This document shows positions 12,438 to 25,223 of a stretch of 64,000 nucleotides of DNA, piece by piece. The first letter of the stretch is position 1. Each line of letters begins with the position of its first letter. Source of the DNA: Caenorhabditis elegans (Eukaryota > Nematoda > Chromadorea > Rhabditida > Rhabditidae); assembly GCF_000002985.6 (NCBI RefSeq), contig NC_003279.8, positions 5,952,001 to 6,016,000 on the forward strand. The letters are read 5' to 3'. The notes below the pieces were generated by a model. That model saw only the letters and a program-made list of their open reading frames with translations, ran no database searches and was not told the DNA's origin. A program made the translations under genes and the position numbers.

Positions 12438-15195
12438 ATGTTGCCGAAAAATTACCCAAACCGTGAGTTTCTAACTGATATTCTGTTGCAGGTAGGGCTG
12501 TTATGGGGGACAGTTCCCTCGTTCTATTGATTTTTATACCGACGCACTTGTAATTGGAAAATGAATTGTGACATTGAGAATCGGTTTTACGGCTTCAAAT
12601 TACTCATATTCGATATTGGGATTTCAGTTCTTAGTGAGGGGAGACGCCGGAAACAGCTCCCAATATGGGGACAATAGAGGAGGTTTCCCATAACATACAG
12701 TCTCCCCTCGCACTTTGTCAGAGTTCAGATCTTTCTCTGGAAGTGCGAGGAAACTCTGTGGCAAAATGCCGAGTAGTTTCATGATTTAAAGCGTAATTTT
12801 TAATTTGTTAATAAACCGAATTCATTTTTTCAGCAAACAACACTCAGAAAATAGGACAGAACGGAGTGAGTAAACCCAACATTTTTGACATTCTTTTAAC
12901 TTTAATTTCAGAATCTCGCCCCAAATATTACAAGAAGTCCAAGCCCAAATCCAGATTTGAAGTTGAAAGGTGCCAGTGTAGTGCAGCCACTTCCACCTCC
13001 TCCACCTCCGGATCCTATAACAACAACAGTTCCTGGGGCAAAAACACCACTTCAAAATAAAATGCTCTCGGTTAATTCCGGGCAGATGCCGAATTATCCA
13101 ATGAGTGGAGTGAAACCAAGTACAACTCCAAACTTGGCTAATCCATTTCCAAATGTGAATTCTGTTCCAGTTCAAAATCCGAATCCTAATCAGATTCCAC
13201 CTGCACCGAGACCCATTGTGAACCAAATCCAGTATCCAAAACCAACGAACCCGGTACAAAATCCAAACAAACTCTCGACAGGTCTTCCACCAATGACAAT
13301 GATGCTTCCACCAACAGTTCAAGAGCCTCTACCAACACCTGTCAAAACACCACCATTGCCAAGACCTCCGGGAAATTTGAATCCGGTACAGCAGCCACAG
13401 GTACCAGTGAACATCAGAAAATGAGTTAAATTTTAAATTCAGATACCTGTGCAAAGAACTCCTCCACAATGTCCACCACCCCCGGTACCGCATCCACCTC
13501 AAATAACTCAGATGGCACCGATTCTTCCGACGTCTCCAGCTCCTCCTCCACCAATTCCCCATCCACCGCAAAGAGCACAAATGAATTGTCTGCCTCTTCC
13601 ACAAACATTTCAACCACTCCCACATCCTCCAGTTCCACAACAACTTAATCAACGTGGTTCAGGACAAGCAATGTGTGTCCCTGTTGCTGCTCCGTTACCT
13701 GCAATCATTAATCCAATAACACAACACAATCCAGTACAGCCTCCTCTAATTCCATCCAGTGATCCATTTGGTCCAACTGTTGTTCCACCAGCTGATGGAT
13801 CGATTAAGTTGAAAAAGAAGAAAAGTGTGACCTGTGATGAAGCCGAATTCTCCGGTAAAAAGTAAGATATCGTATCAAATTTCTAGCTATAAACATTATA
13901 ACAAATTCAGAAAGAAGGAAATTATAAATGCGTGGATTCGTCATGTTTTGTCCATAGGAATTGAAGGATTGAAGAAGGAATATCAAGATAGTCCAAATGG
14001 GGTAATTCCAGTTTTTATTCTTATTTGAAAATTCTTAAATATTTTCAGGGATCCATCAGAAGCGCGCAAGTTTTTGTGGCCAATCCGACTCGGAATCGGT
14101 ACACTAATATTCCATGTTGTGATGCTACTCGAGTAAAAATAGACGATGATCCGGATTTTTATATTCATGCGAATATTGTCAGGTATGTTGCTTTCATATT
14201 ATTGATTAAATATTCATCCTAACCTAACATGACAGAGCTCCTATTTAAAATTTCCAGCTCAGCAAAATACCGACGCATAATATGTGCTCAAGCTCCTCTA
14301 AAAGGAACAATTGAAGAGTTTTGGAGAATGATTTTGAGTTCTGGAGTGGAATATATTGTGATGCTCTGTGAAATTATTGAGCTTGGAAAAGAAAAGAGTG
14401 CCAATTATTTTCCATCAAAACTAGGACAGGCAATGAGAATTGGAAAGTTTTGTAATATCACAAAAGTCCAACACGATGACGTACGTTTTTTTGAGTGATT
14501 TGGGTATAAACGTTTCAAAATATTCAGATCGACAAGGTTATATCAATGTCGCTGCTAAGAATTACAAGAGAAGGGCAAGAACCTGTATTTGTTAAGCATG
14601 TTCATTGGCACAATTGGCCTGACCACGGAGTACCGGAGAGTTATATGTCACCATTACATCTTCTTAATATCTTCAGGAGTCACCAGTGAGTTTTAAACAT
14701 TTAAGATACGAGAATCAGTTGAAAAACTGTATATTGAGGCTAGACCCAGTTACTTTGGATATTGAGTAGATCTCAGTTTAGAATTTACACTATTCACTTT
14801 AACTCTTCCATTTTCAGAAAGCCCATATTGATTCATTGCTCAGCTGGTGTTGGTCGAACTGGAACTCTTGCTCTCATACTAATTGCCCTCCAGACTCTTC
14901 GTTCAGTTGATTTCTCTGGTATTCGTCCACTTTTCACAAGACTCCGTGAAGAACGATTCAAAGCAATTCAAACGGAAATGCAATATTTATTTGTTCATCG
15001 TTGTGTATTGGAGTATTTGGTTCAAAAGAAATACAACGTCAATCGAGATGACTATACAAAGTTTCTCAAGGTATTTATTAGCTTTCAGATATATTTGCAA
15101 ATAATTTTTTATTGTAGGAGTACAAAGTGGCAGAGAAGATTTCATCAGGAAATAAGAACTATTTGGATACTGCTGTAGATTTGTTCAAAAAATGA
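12438..15195 (+). CDS. non-receptor protein tyrosine phosphatase with proline-rich N-terminus
   Basis: Ten exons (12438-12462, 12834-12865, 12912-13400, 13443-13861, 13911-14001, 14049-14182, 14258-14480, 14528-14685, 14818-15070, 15118-15195) are in phase and give 633 residues. Residues about 35-320 are Pro/Gln/Asn-rich with repeated polyproline (PLPPPPPPDP, PPPPVPHPP), suitable for SH3/WW binding. The C-terminal half is a classical PTP domain: RNRYTNIPCCDATRV (pTyr loop), YIHANIV, EFWRMI, WPDHGVP (WPD loop with general-acid Asp), HCSAGVGRTG (P-loop with nucleophilic Cys and the Arg) and the Q-loop QTEMQY. All catalytic residues are present, so an active phosphotyrosine phosphatase is expected. 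There is no signal peptide or membrane segment, so it is cytosolic. C. elegans has many such PTPs, several of them male-germline biased; expression here is not shown by sequence. Confidence 0.92.
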
Positions 15196-15414
15196 AGTTT
15201 TCTCAATTTTCATTCTTGTATTGGATTTTGAATATCAAAACCAGTTTATCAAACAATCAACGATTCATTTCTCAGACATCTGAAATTTACAAAAAAAAGT
15301 GTATTTGTCATGGAGTTTGGAATTATTTTTTGATACAATTAAACATATAACGTTTAAATAATAAAATATGTAGGTGTTAAAATAATTAACAATTAAATAT
15401 TATGGTTGTTGTAG

Positions 15415-18400
15415 TTAATCACGGCTCTGTTTCACATATGCAACGTAGTAGAAAACTGCAATTTTCAAAATTGAAATGGGGTTGGAAACTAAGGAAAAAC
15501 TTACTTAAAAACGAGAAAAATGTGAGTGGGAATGTGAGTCGAGACATTAAATCAACCCTTCGAGAAATATCGATATTCGTCGATAAAATTTCACTTATTC
15601 TGTAAAGTATGCAGTTGAGCAAGTATTTTAACAGAAGTTTTGATTTTCATTTTGAAAAGAACGTTGCTCAAAGATAAAATATGAAATAATAGAGGAACAT
15701 AAGAGGAAGTGCGTTGTGACATATTCAAAAAAAAATTCACTCGGCAACCAGAACGTCGGTTTTTTCTTGCGAGACCCTAGAGTATATTTGTGTTTTTGAA
15801 ATGCACCATCCAAAAGTTTGGTTTAATTTTCAAAATACCTTTTTATAATAGGTAATCGTTTAACACTACGATATGCTGATAAATCTAATCGAAGTGGAGG
15901 GCGATCTGATGGACATACACAATCATCAATTCGTGTTTTTTTCTTCTTTTCCTGAAAATTGTATGTTACTGGAAAATGCTCCAATATATTGGATCAGAAT
16001 TTCTGAAAATTTTTCGTTGGAAATAATGAAGAAGTTAGTTTTTGAAATTATTACTCAAAACTGTCAAAAATACTCAATTTTCAAGTCCTGATTAGAATTC
16101 GACACATTTACACAACTCCACGATTATTAACCTTTCTCAAAAATTCTTTTCTTCCGTAATAATTGACAACTGCATATTCGAGAAGAGCTCCAAAAATGAA
16201 TGCAAGACACACTCCGATCCATACATCAACAGCCTGAAATATGGGATATTTTCAAGATATTTGAGACCCGTCTATGACTTAGTTAGATTATTGTTATTCG
16301 TTTTAAATCTAACAAGATAGCGAAAAGAAATGAAGAATGACTTATGTTGGCCCTAATCTCAATTGCAGCGTATCCATTGTGACCACTCACATTGCGAATA
16401 TTTTACAAATTTGAGAAAAAGAGATTGTAATAAAGCTTTGTTACATTTTAAACAACAGTTTTCAATCGTTTTTTTGATATATTTTAACGACAAAATCATG
16501 CTAGAAGGACGGATGAACGGGCGGATCTGAGGTGCCTCGTCCGGATGAAACTCTTTTTTAATCATAAAATTTGTCTCTCATCCTAATTAAAAAACTCACT
16601 TTAATATAAGAAACAGGCGGTAATTTTGAGTTAATTCCACTGGCTTGAGTAGTCATTGTGAGAAGTGTTGTTACTCCCAAAGAGACACGAGCTGGCACAG
16701 CGTCCTGCAAAATTCATAGATATTTGGGGTTTCACAGGGTTTTATGTTTAATTCAATAGTTGAAATGAATAATAAACATGATTTTCAACTTTAAACAATA
16801 CTTTATTTACCTTATCAAGCCAGAAAGATACCCATGAAACAACGACAAGCATAATACATGGAATGTAAAGTTGAATGAGATAATAACTGAAATTAAAAGT
16901 TAGTTGTTTAGATTTTTTGGGAAAACAAAATTCAATTTGTATCAAAAGTCTTACCTGTATTCTCTGCGAAGACGCAAAACGACCCGTGCACAACTGTATT
17001 CACCTAAATACGTCGACAAAAATTATTTGGTCCATTCGAAAACACATTCAAAGTAAACCGGGGGATAAGGCACATAAAGGAAGACATATATAGAAGACAT
17101 GAGGGAATGTTTAGCACACGCATTCACATCAGGTAGACGGCCCAATAAAGCACTGAAAAAGTTCAAGAATTAGACATATAACATTCACATCAACTAGGTA
17201 CCGTTGAAGCACGCGTAGCCGATTGGGAAGACCTGAAAAACAATTGATTTGAAAAATGAACAAAAAAAAAGAACAGTCCCCCGCTCTACCAACTAGTTGC
17301 TCCGCTAAGCTATTGACGGCACCGCGGAGGACAGAAAAGGGTCAATTAGAACTTTTGGTAAATCAACGCCGTTCAATTGTTAAAACAACTTTCTATGCGT
17401 GAAGAGTCCTTAGAATATTATACGAAACACAAAACTCACCAATCTGGAGACAACATCAATTCGTTTAGATCTTTCCTTGTATCTCCTCACAAAGATTCTA
17501 CAACAAAACGACGATCTTCCTTGTGAAGCCGATAAAGGTCTGTACCCTTCTGTTGGGAGCTGTTTCATTTGTCTCTGAAATCTAATCGTGTGAAAGTATA
17601 GAAAAGAAATAAACATACAATTCGTTGTGAGACCTGAGTCATATCTTTTCTCGCCGCATAGTTAACAAGAGCAAATTCGAGAAGAGCTCCGAAAATGAAT
17701 GCGAGGCACACTCCGATCCATACATCGATCGCCTGAAAATGTGTTTATTGTAACAAACGTGATAAAGCTTCAGAATGCAGTTAGACACAAATTGAACAGT
17801 TATAAATAAAAAATAGATTCAATTTTGAAAATCTAACCTTTGTATAACTGACTGGCGGCAGCTTCGCATTGATACCTGAGCTTTGAGTTGTCATTGTCAG
17901 AAGTGTAGTGACTCCTGAAGATTAATGACAAATTACAAAACTTTATAAATGCCATAACATTCCGTATTTGTATTTTTGCAATATTCACTTACCTAACGTA
18001 ACTCTTGCTGGTACTGAATCCTTATCTAACCAAAAAGAGACCCACGAGACGATGACGAGCATGAAACTTGGAATATACAGCTGAAATGGGACATTGGGGA
18101 CAAGTTTTAAAGGACAGTACAAAGGGACCTGTAGTAAGTAGTAACTGAACTCGCGACGGAGGACCATACGGGTACGTAGACATGAATATTCGCCTGAACA
18201 AAAAGACAAAAAGCATTTGATTCGGGGAAATGGACATGAGTATTATACATTGAGGCGACAGAGTGAATGAAGCTCAAGCTTATGTTATTGACAATTAAAT
18301 ACCTGTATTTGTGAGAGAAGTACAATAATCAGTGACAACATCTTGTAATTCGAAAGATGGGAGTGATTGACGAAGACCGTCTTTTTGTTGGATTGGTTTC

Positions 18401-21320
18401 TTTTCTTTCCATTCATATTTGATATCTTGAGTTGTATATGCGTCTGGAAGATTTTCAGATTATTCATCTATTCACGAAAAACTAACATTATGACAAGCAA
18501 TTAAAGTCCATCAAAATTTGAATAGTGGGCTCTCAACCAATCAGCATTTCGCGAAGGCTCTGATTGGTTGATTTTTGAGGAAGACAAAATTACATTTAGT
18601 TTTTGAAAGCTGTATAAAAGGTTTGCTACTATCTCTTCGATTCAAATGCCCACCGATGCCCCATCTAATTAATGTCGAAAGTTCGCAATATGGGAAACCA
18701 AATTGGTTTTCAGTAGGAAATAAGCCAAACCAATCTACATTGCCAGTTTCATTCGAAAAACCTACATGATGCTAAATCAATAAGACAGTTTTGTCGATCC
18801 AATGGGTAGAATTCCAATGACATTGGACATGAAAGGACCAGTGATAATCTAAATGTTTTGAATAATTTCTTGCTTTGAAATTTTTCGAAGAAATTTCTTA
18901 CCGAACTGAATACAAGATTTGTCCATTTTTATGAATTCTAATAAGTACATTTGGTTTGTCGATCAAGTGTCGTCGTGCTTCCCTGGAATTCTCAGAATTA
19001 AATTGAATTTTAGCACGTTGAAAAATGAGGAAACTTCTTCTGTTTTCTAAAATTCCGCTCAAAAAAATAAACAAATTATATAAACTTTTAGTTTGTTTAT
19101 CCGCAGTTTTTTTTGTTCTAACCAACTGCTGAACAGAATATGATTATATTTTTTCTCTCAGATGTTCAGTAAAAAACAACGGATGGTACTCTTTTTCTAG
19201 AAAATAAGCAAAAAAATCACAAATTCTTCCTTTTCTTTCAATTTCTATACATGTGTGTTTCTGGCATGCAAAAACAGAGAAAATGCGTCATTTTAGTTTG
19301 AAAAGAAGTGAATGACGACAATTGCAAAAAGGAGTTCGAAACTTTTCCCAGTTTAGGTTTTTGATTTACTTTTCATTTTGGAAGAAAGTGTCTGGCATCC
19401 AGATTTGTTGAGATTGATCCGCATTTTCAGATGTTGCCAACACGACGAACGGTGGAACCTGGAATTTAATGATTTATTGGTTTATTGGTGGTTTTTAATG
19501 TTAAAAACTAACTCTCTAACTTCAAGAAATTCTGAAAACTGACGTAACTTTTTAATCAATTTTTTCGAACAAAAGATTGAACAAAAACCTAAAGAAAATT
19601 GCATTTTTCAGTTGGAAACGGTAATTTCAAAAATTTAAAAATAGTTATTTAACACTCCAAATATATTTAGATTTTTCAAAATTTTAAAAACCAATGAATT
19701 TTGGTAATTTGCCAAGCTAAAAAATGAAAAAAAAAAACCAAAAAATGTGACTTTTTGAGAAATTATGTTTAACCAATAAAATGTTCAAATGAAAATAATC
19801 AGAACATAAATAATTAAAATTTGAATGAAATAATTCATTTGCTGGTGAAACTTCACCATTGAACTTTCAAGTGTCCCACTGAATTCCCATCAACTTTGAC
19901 AAAAATCTTGTAAATAACCCTCTATTCTCAAACATTGGCAACAAAATTTGTTCAAGTGACCCTTTCTCAAAACCACAAATCCATGCTTTCATAAATTGAA
20001 TTTGTATACACTCTACTCCTTTTCAACTTGCTTCTTCCTCATTCTTTTCTCCGTCCATTTAGGAGTCCACACGCTAAAATCTTTTTTGGATCCTTTTGAA
20101 GAATAGAATGAAAAGGAAAATGTACTGAAGAAATGTCGTTTCCTTTCTTTTTACAAAAGACCTCAATGAGAAAAAACCAAAAGAATATGATGAAATGAAT
20201 GAATATTATTAGTTCAAAGACTAGTGAAGTTAGTTTAGATAATGAAAATGTATAAGAAAACCCTATAAAATGTTTTCGACTTTTTTGTTCAATGTTTATT
20301 AAAAAGTGTCTATTTCTGAGTTTCTGAACTTTCACAATTTTGAAAGTCGACAAAAAAATGATTTCTTATATTTTGATCAGACTAAGGGCATAATTATTTA
20401 AGCATTATAGATCTTCAAACACGCAATAATACTATATTTCTCAAAAAGACAAAATATTTCGAGAAGTTGGCAAGTCGAAATTTCAAAGTTCCCTAAACTA
20501 ATGGAATGTAGTACATTTTCATATTCTTCGTTTTGTTCGATTTCTTTTAATTTCCCACAACATATTTTTTTAAAGTAAATACCTCAGTATCTCCAGATTC
20601 TTCATATCTTTCATAAGCCAATCTTTGATCTGTCCATTCTTCTCTGAATGTGAATTGAGCACTGTATTCCATATTTACGTCATCAATTTTTGATATTGAT
20701 CGAAGATAAATGTTTACTGTCACTAGAACGGGTCCACCGGTATCTGATAGTTTAGTTTTTGAATTAATTCTGTCATAATAGAAGTTTAAATTTGTATTTT
20801 TGCCAAGGTTTGCAAATTTTCAAGGGTCAAAAATCTTTTGAAATACTTTTTTGGGATTATGCAATAAGTGGTTTTTCAAGTGCAAAACTCAATTTCTTAC
20901 AGAAAAAACTCCTGAACCTGCCGATTCAGCAAAGTAAATTTTCAAGAACCGTATTTTCACAGTTTTCAAAATCTAGATTAATTCATATAGGTTCGGTGCT
21001 TAGTAATTCTCGTGGTGAGACCCATCTGAATCGAGTTGCTTGGCTATAGGTCAGCGTTTCAGAAAAATGCAAAACAACTATAACTATTTGTTTTTCATTA
21101 GTTAACTTGGTTTCTGAATTCAATTCCAATAATTTCTTGAATTTAAAAACTAAAAATACTCACCTGGCCACGTGGCATTCATTCCACGTGGTCTAACTCT
21201 CCAATCATAGTCTTTCAATATTCTTTGAATAATTTCTTGCTCTTTGAGCTTTCGTTTTGCTCGAATTGAATGAATTATAGAAATGATTAAAAGAATTGTC
21301 GTCAGTCGATAATGCCACAT
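15415..21320 (-). CDS. avr-14: glutamate-gated chloride channel alpha subunit (Cys-loop), two alternative C-terminal cassettes
   Basis: Six shared exons (21320-21164, 20743-20583, 19458-19370, 18982-18902, 18848-18766, 18443-18303) encode a signal peptide ([21 protein letters not shown]) and the ligand-binding domain, including the Cys loop [15 protein letters not shown] and a second disulphide pair (YC...GEYSC). Two 3' sets follow. Proximal: 18193-18129, 18080-17993, 17914-17838, 17732-17619, 17574-17440, 17232-17202, 17152-17124 (416 residues, ending [10 protein letters not shown]). Distal: 17003-16955, 16886-16811, 16704-16600, 16233-16132, 15951-15839, 15599-15505, 15455-15415 (430 residues, ending YVKQSRD). 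Each encodes TM1-TM4 with the anion-selective PARV motif before TM2. The length and two-isoform architecture match avr-14, a subunit of ivermectin-sensitive glutamate-gated channels in neurons. The ATG follows directly after ACTTTCAG, consistent with trans-splicing. Confidence 0.96.
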
Positions 21321-21339
21321 CTGAAAGTTTGTTTTATAA

Positions 21340-22650
21340 AACATTTGACTGTAGAACTCTCAAGGAAAACATTGAATATTTAAAGTCTGATTTTCAAGCG
21401 AACAACTTTGATACCGTACCTAAGAATATTAAGCTTCTCGCCTTTGCATTCAAAATTCAGGACAAAAGTTCAAAATTTGAAATTTGAAGCTAATCGGCTA
21501 TACTAAAAGTAATCTACATAAAAGTCGAGGAAATCTTCTCAAAATGAGAGACAAAAAGGAAGAAAAGCTGAGAAAAAGGAGAGTGATGATGGGGTGGCTA
21601 ATAGTTATGCGAAGAAAAAAGAAGACTCGAAAGGAGCACACAAGAAGAGCAAAAGAAGGGACAGGGGACGAAGGGAGGGCTTTTTCTTTTTTCTCTCTTT
21701 ATCCTCACCCCACGCCCCTCCTAAGATGCCTTTTTAGCTCCTCTCCGGTCAAAGAAATATAAAGATAGACAGAGAGGTAACAGACAGTTAAGAAAAACTG
21801 AGCAAAAAAAGGAAAAAAAACTTTTGGATATATATGTGTAGAGGTGAAAGAGATGGAGAAAAACGTAGAGAAAAACGGAGAATTTTTGCATTACCTGGAC
21901 ATGCTCAAATGGATTGAGAAGAGGAGGTTGACAAACTGACTCGGTCAATGGACAACATACACCTTTTTTGCATTTCACAGCAGCTTTTGGAGGTTGAGAG
22001 AGAAAGGTTTTTGGGAAAATGGAAGGAAATGAGAAGAAGAAGGATTGAAGTATATTTTATTTGGACAAGAGGCTTACTATTGCATTTTTCAAATAAAATA
22101 TTATTATGTTTAATTGCAAGGTTAAAATAAGAATTCAAAGAGCAAGATTCTAAAAGTATTCAAGAAATTTTAATAACACGAAAAATGCTAGAAGCCAAGA
22201 TATGGGTGGAGCCTCATTTGAAAAATTCTCTAGGCAACACCTTGAAAATTGTTTGTTAAAGTCCAACGGTAGATTTTTCATTTCATCATATTGGTATGTT
22301 CAAAGAATTTTGAGTATTTTCCGAACTTCTTTAACTATGATGTATTATTGTGAACTTGGCCATATTAGTAGGGGTTGCAATGGGTCCCTTTTTCGGCAGA
22401 TGTGGGCGTGATCTTTTCCAGATTTGTTGTATATTCTTATTCAAGTTGTCTGATAGCTTTGTTGCATTGAAAGAGCTGTACGAAATCGCAGTTCTTAGAT
22501 ACACGATGGTTTAGTTTTTTGTTTGCATTCAATTTTCATGTTTTTGAAAGGTCATCTTTTTTAAAAATTCTTCTTTTTAACTACCACCTGAATATTTTCT
22601 AATTTTTAACCAATTAATACTATTTTGGTTTCGCTAGATTTTGGCATCTT
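21340..22650. other. avr-14 upstream region
   Basis: Purine-rich AT-rich DNA upstream of avr-14 with no supported gene. A minus-strand stretch ending CATGTCCAG/GTAATG near 21895 has a good donor and could be a non-coding or alternative 5' exon of avr-14, but nothing else confirms it. Confidence 0.4.
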
Positions 22651-23009
22651 CTTCTTAAAGGCGCACGGATTTATTCAGATGGGTCTCAGCGTGGAAAAAG
22701 TGGCCTTCATTCCGAGATGACAAACTTTTAGGGTGGCAAAGGTTCTTTGGGGGCAAAGTATCCAAGGAGACAAAGTATCCAGTAGACAAACTGGGGTGTA
22801 TCTTGGGGGGCATATCTTTGGTGACAACCTTTTTTTCAACTAGATTTTTATATGTATTTTTCAACTAATTTTTGTTCACATTTTTCTGGAATAAGTTTTT
22901 TAATGCAATTTTCAATCGATTTTCGGTTATAATTCCCTCACAATTGAATGTATGAACGATGGTCTTTTGGGAAAAGCTGTAAAACGTCCAACTAACTTGG
23001 AATATCGTG

Positions 23010-23862
23010 AAGCTCTTCCTGATGGTCTGATCCTTCAGCTCCGAAGGATCACATGGGTACCTTCTGATGTTCTGATCCTTCAGATAAGAAGGATCGTAAG
23101 GGTACCTTCTGATGGTCTGATCCTTTAGCTCCAAAGGATCACGAGGCTCTTCCTGATGTTCTGTTCCTTCAGCTCCGAAGGATCACAAGGGTACCTTCTG
23201 ATGTTCTGATCCTTCAGCTCCAAAGGATCACGACGCTCTTCCTGATGTTCTGAACCTTCAGCTCCGAAGGATCACATGGGTACCTTCTGATGTTCTGATC
23301 CTTCAGATAAGAAGGATCGTAAGGGTACCTCCTGATGGTCTGATACTTCAGCTCCAAAGGATCACGAGGCTCTTCCTGATGTTCTGAACCTTCAGCTCCG
23401 AAGGATCACATGGGTACCTTCTGATGTTCTGATCCTTCAGATAAGAAGGATCGTAAGGGTACCTTCTGATGGTCTGATCCTTTAGCTCCAAAGGATCACG
23501 ACGCTCTTCCTGATGTTCTGAACCTTCAGCTCCGAAGGATCACATGGGTACCTTCTGATGTTCTGATCCTTCAGATAAGAAGGATCGTAAGGGTACCTCC
23601 TGATGGTCTGATCCTTCAGCTCTAAAAGAACATGAGGCTCTGCCTGATGATCTGATCCTTCCGATCCGAAGGATCACATGGGTACCTTCTGATGATCTGA
23701 TCCTTCAGATAAGAAGGATCGTAAGGGTACCTCCTGATGGTCTGATCCTTCAGCTCCAAAAGAACATGAGGCTCTGCCTGATGATCTGATCTTTCAGAGC
23801 CGAATGATCACATGGGTACCTCCTGATGTTCTGATCCTTCAGCTTCGACGGATCATATGGAT
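23010..23862. repeat. minisatellite, about 45-bp hairpin-forming unit (left arm)
   Basis: Roughly 19 copies of a 43-45 bp unit built around GATCCTTCAGNTNNGAAGGATC, followed by CTCTTCCTGATGTTCT or GGTACCTTCTGATGTTCT. Two alternating versions (AGCTCC core with CACATG, AGATAAG core with CGTAAG) suggest a higher-order unit of about 90 bp. Every unit contains an internal inverted repeat, GATCCTTC...GAAGGATC. A 45-bp period keeps one frame open, giving a 15-residue periodic reading frame that I regard as a by-product. Confidence 0.9.
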
Positions 23863-24182
23863 TTTTGACAAAATTTGAAAAAAAAAATTTTGAAAAAAAA
23901 CTCGAAATTTTTTTTGTTATTCTTCATTCTTTAAAGAATAGTTCAAATTTATCATGATAGGACCGAAAACTTTCAAGAAACAGTATAACTATACATGATA
24001 ATCAGCTTCTACCAAATAATGATAAATTCTCCGCGATGACAAACTTTTGGGTGACAAAGTATCTTGGTGGACAAACAAAAATTACCGAAAACTGATGTAA
24101 GGAATAGTGAAATAGAGCCCTATGGACTATTAAACATGTTCAGTAGGTGTATTCAGGACTGTCCGTCAAAATAAAAAAAAGT

Positions 24183-24262
24183 TTGTCAGACGAAGTTCGA
24201 ACCTGGGACCTGTAGGATGCAAAGTGCGCTCACTACCACTACACCAGCTATGCGAAAGTCGG
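24183..24262 (-). pseudogene. tRNA-like sequence (degenerate, possibly SINE-type)
   Basis: On the minus strand the segment has an A-box-like TAGCTGGTGTAGTGG, an anticodon-region-like CACTTTGCATCCTACAGG and a B-box-like GGTTCGAAC in the usual order and spacing of a tRNA gene. The acceptor and T stems do not pair properly and the D-arm is extended, so a functional tRNA is unlikely. It lies in the left-arm-only portion of the palindromic element. Confidence 0.5.
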
Positions 24263-25223
24263 CGAGCCTCATCGAAGGCTATTATAAAACTTAGTTCGCA
24301 CGAGTATGATCGACATTCAACAAACAGTAATATCTCTCAACAAGAATTTCTTCAAGGAATTGAGGTCATTTGACTATTTTTATCGGTTTTTCAAGTTGAG
24401 CATAGGGTCTTTTAATTTTTTGAGCATAGAAAATCATGAAAGCTGCCTGTTCCTTGTATCCAGGATCGAAATAGACGTATCTGGCCTAAAATATTTCCTG
24501 AAAAGTGATCATTTCATGTCCATCGTGAGTTTCTATGAATTTTGAGCTAGAAAGTCGAACAAAAATGTTAATATTGAATCGATAAATGGAAAAAAATAAA
24601 AAATAAATTTTAGGCCTAATCAAATTTTTTCCGGATATTGTTTTTTTGTCATGATTATATGTTTTTAAATTTTTTATAATGTGTTTTATAATTAAATTCG
24701 TCATTATTTCCATCGTAATGTCCTTTTCGATGCAGAATTTGCATTAAATTTCATTGAAAGTTTCGTGCGTCAAATAGGATGCTTCATACGCAAACGCCAA
24801 AGTACGCAAACACCGACCGTATACCGTATTCATCGAAACGAATTAAATTTTTGCAACATCTATTTTTCAGCTCGAACTGTTAAATTTTGCTTGAAATGAA
24901 GGAAATAATGACGAATTTTGTTATAAAACACATTATAAAAAATTTAGAAACATATAATCATGACAAAAAAACAATATCCGGAGGAAATTTGATTAGGCCT
25001 AAAATTTATTTGTATTTGTTCCATTTTTCGATATAATATTAACATTTTGTTCAACTTTCTGGTTCAAAATACAGAGAAACACACGATGGACATGAAATGA
25101 TCACTTTTCAGGAAATATTTTAGACCAGATACGTCTATTTCGATCCAGGATACAAGGAACAGGCAGCTTTCATGATTTTCTATGCTCAAAAAATTAAAAG
25201 ACCCTATGCTCAACTTGAAAAAC

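Noticed and set aside
12822..13652. Trp/Arg-rich minus-strand frames
   Set aside because: Antisense of the proline-rich phosphatase exons (CCA/CCT read as TGG/AGG). No splice sites support them.
21484..21762. 92-residue Arg/Lys-rich frame upstream of avr-14
   Set aside because: Purine-rich low-complexity DNA (AGAAAA runs); no splice signals or start context.
22865..23134. 89-residue minus-strand frame (MELKDQTIRRYPYDPSY...) and its mirror at 25399-25668
   Set aside because: Created by the 45-bp period of the minisatellite staying in frame and running into flanking repeat. No splice or conservation support.
24306..24545. 79-residue frame in the palindromic element
   Set aside because: Its inverted counterpart at 25070-25190 is broken. 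No coding signature, so treated as repeat sequence.
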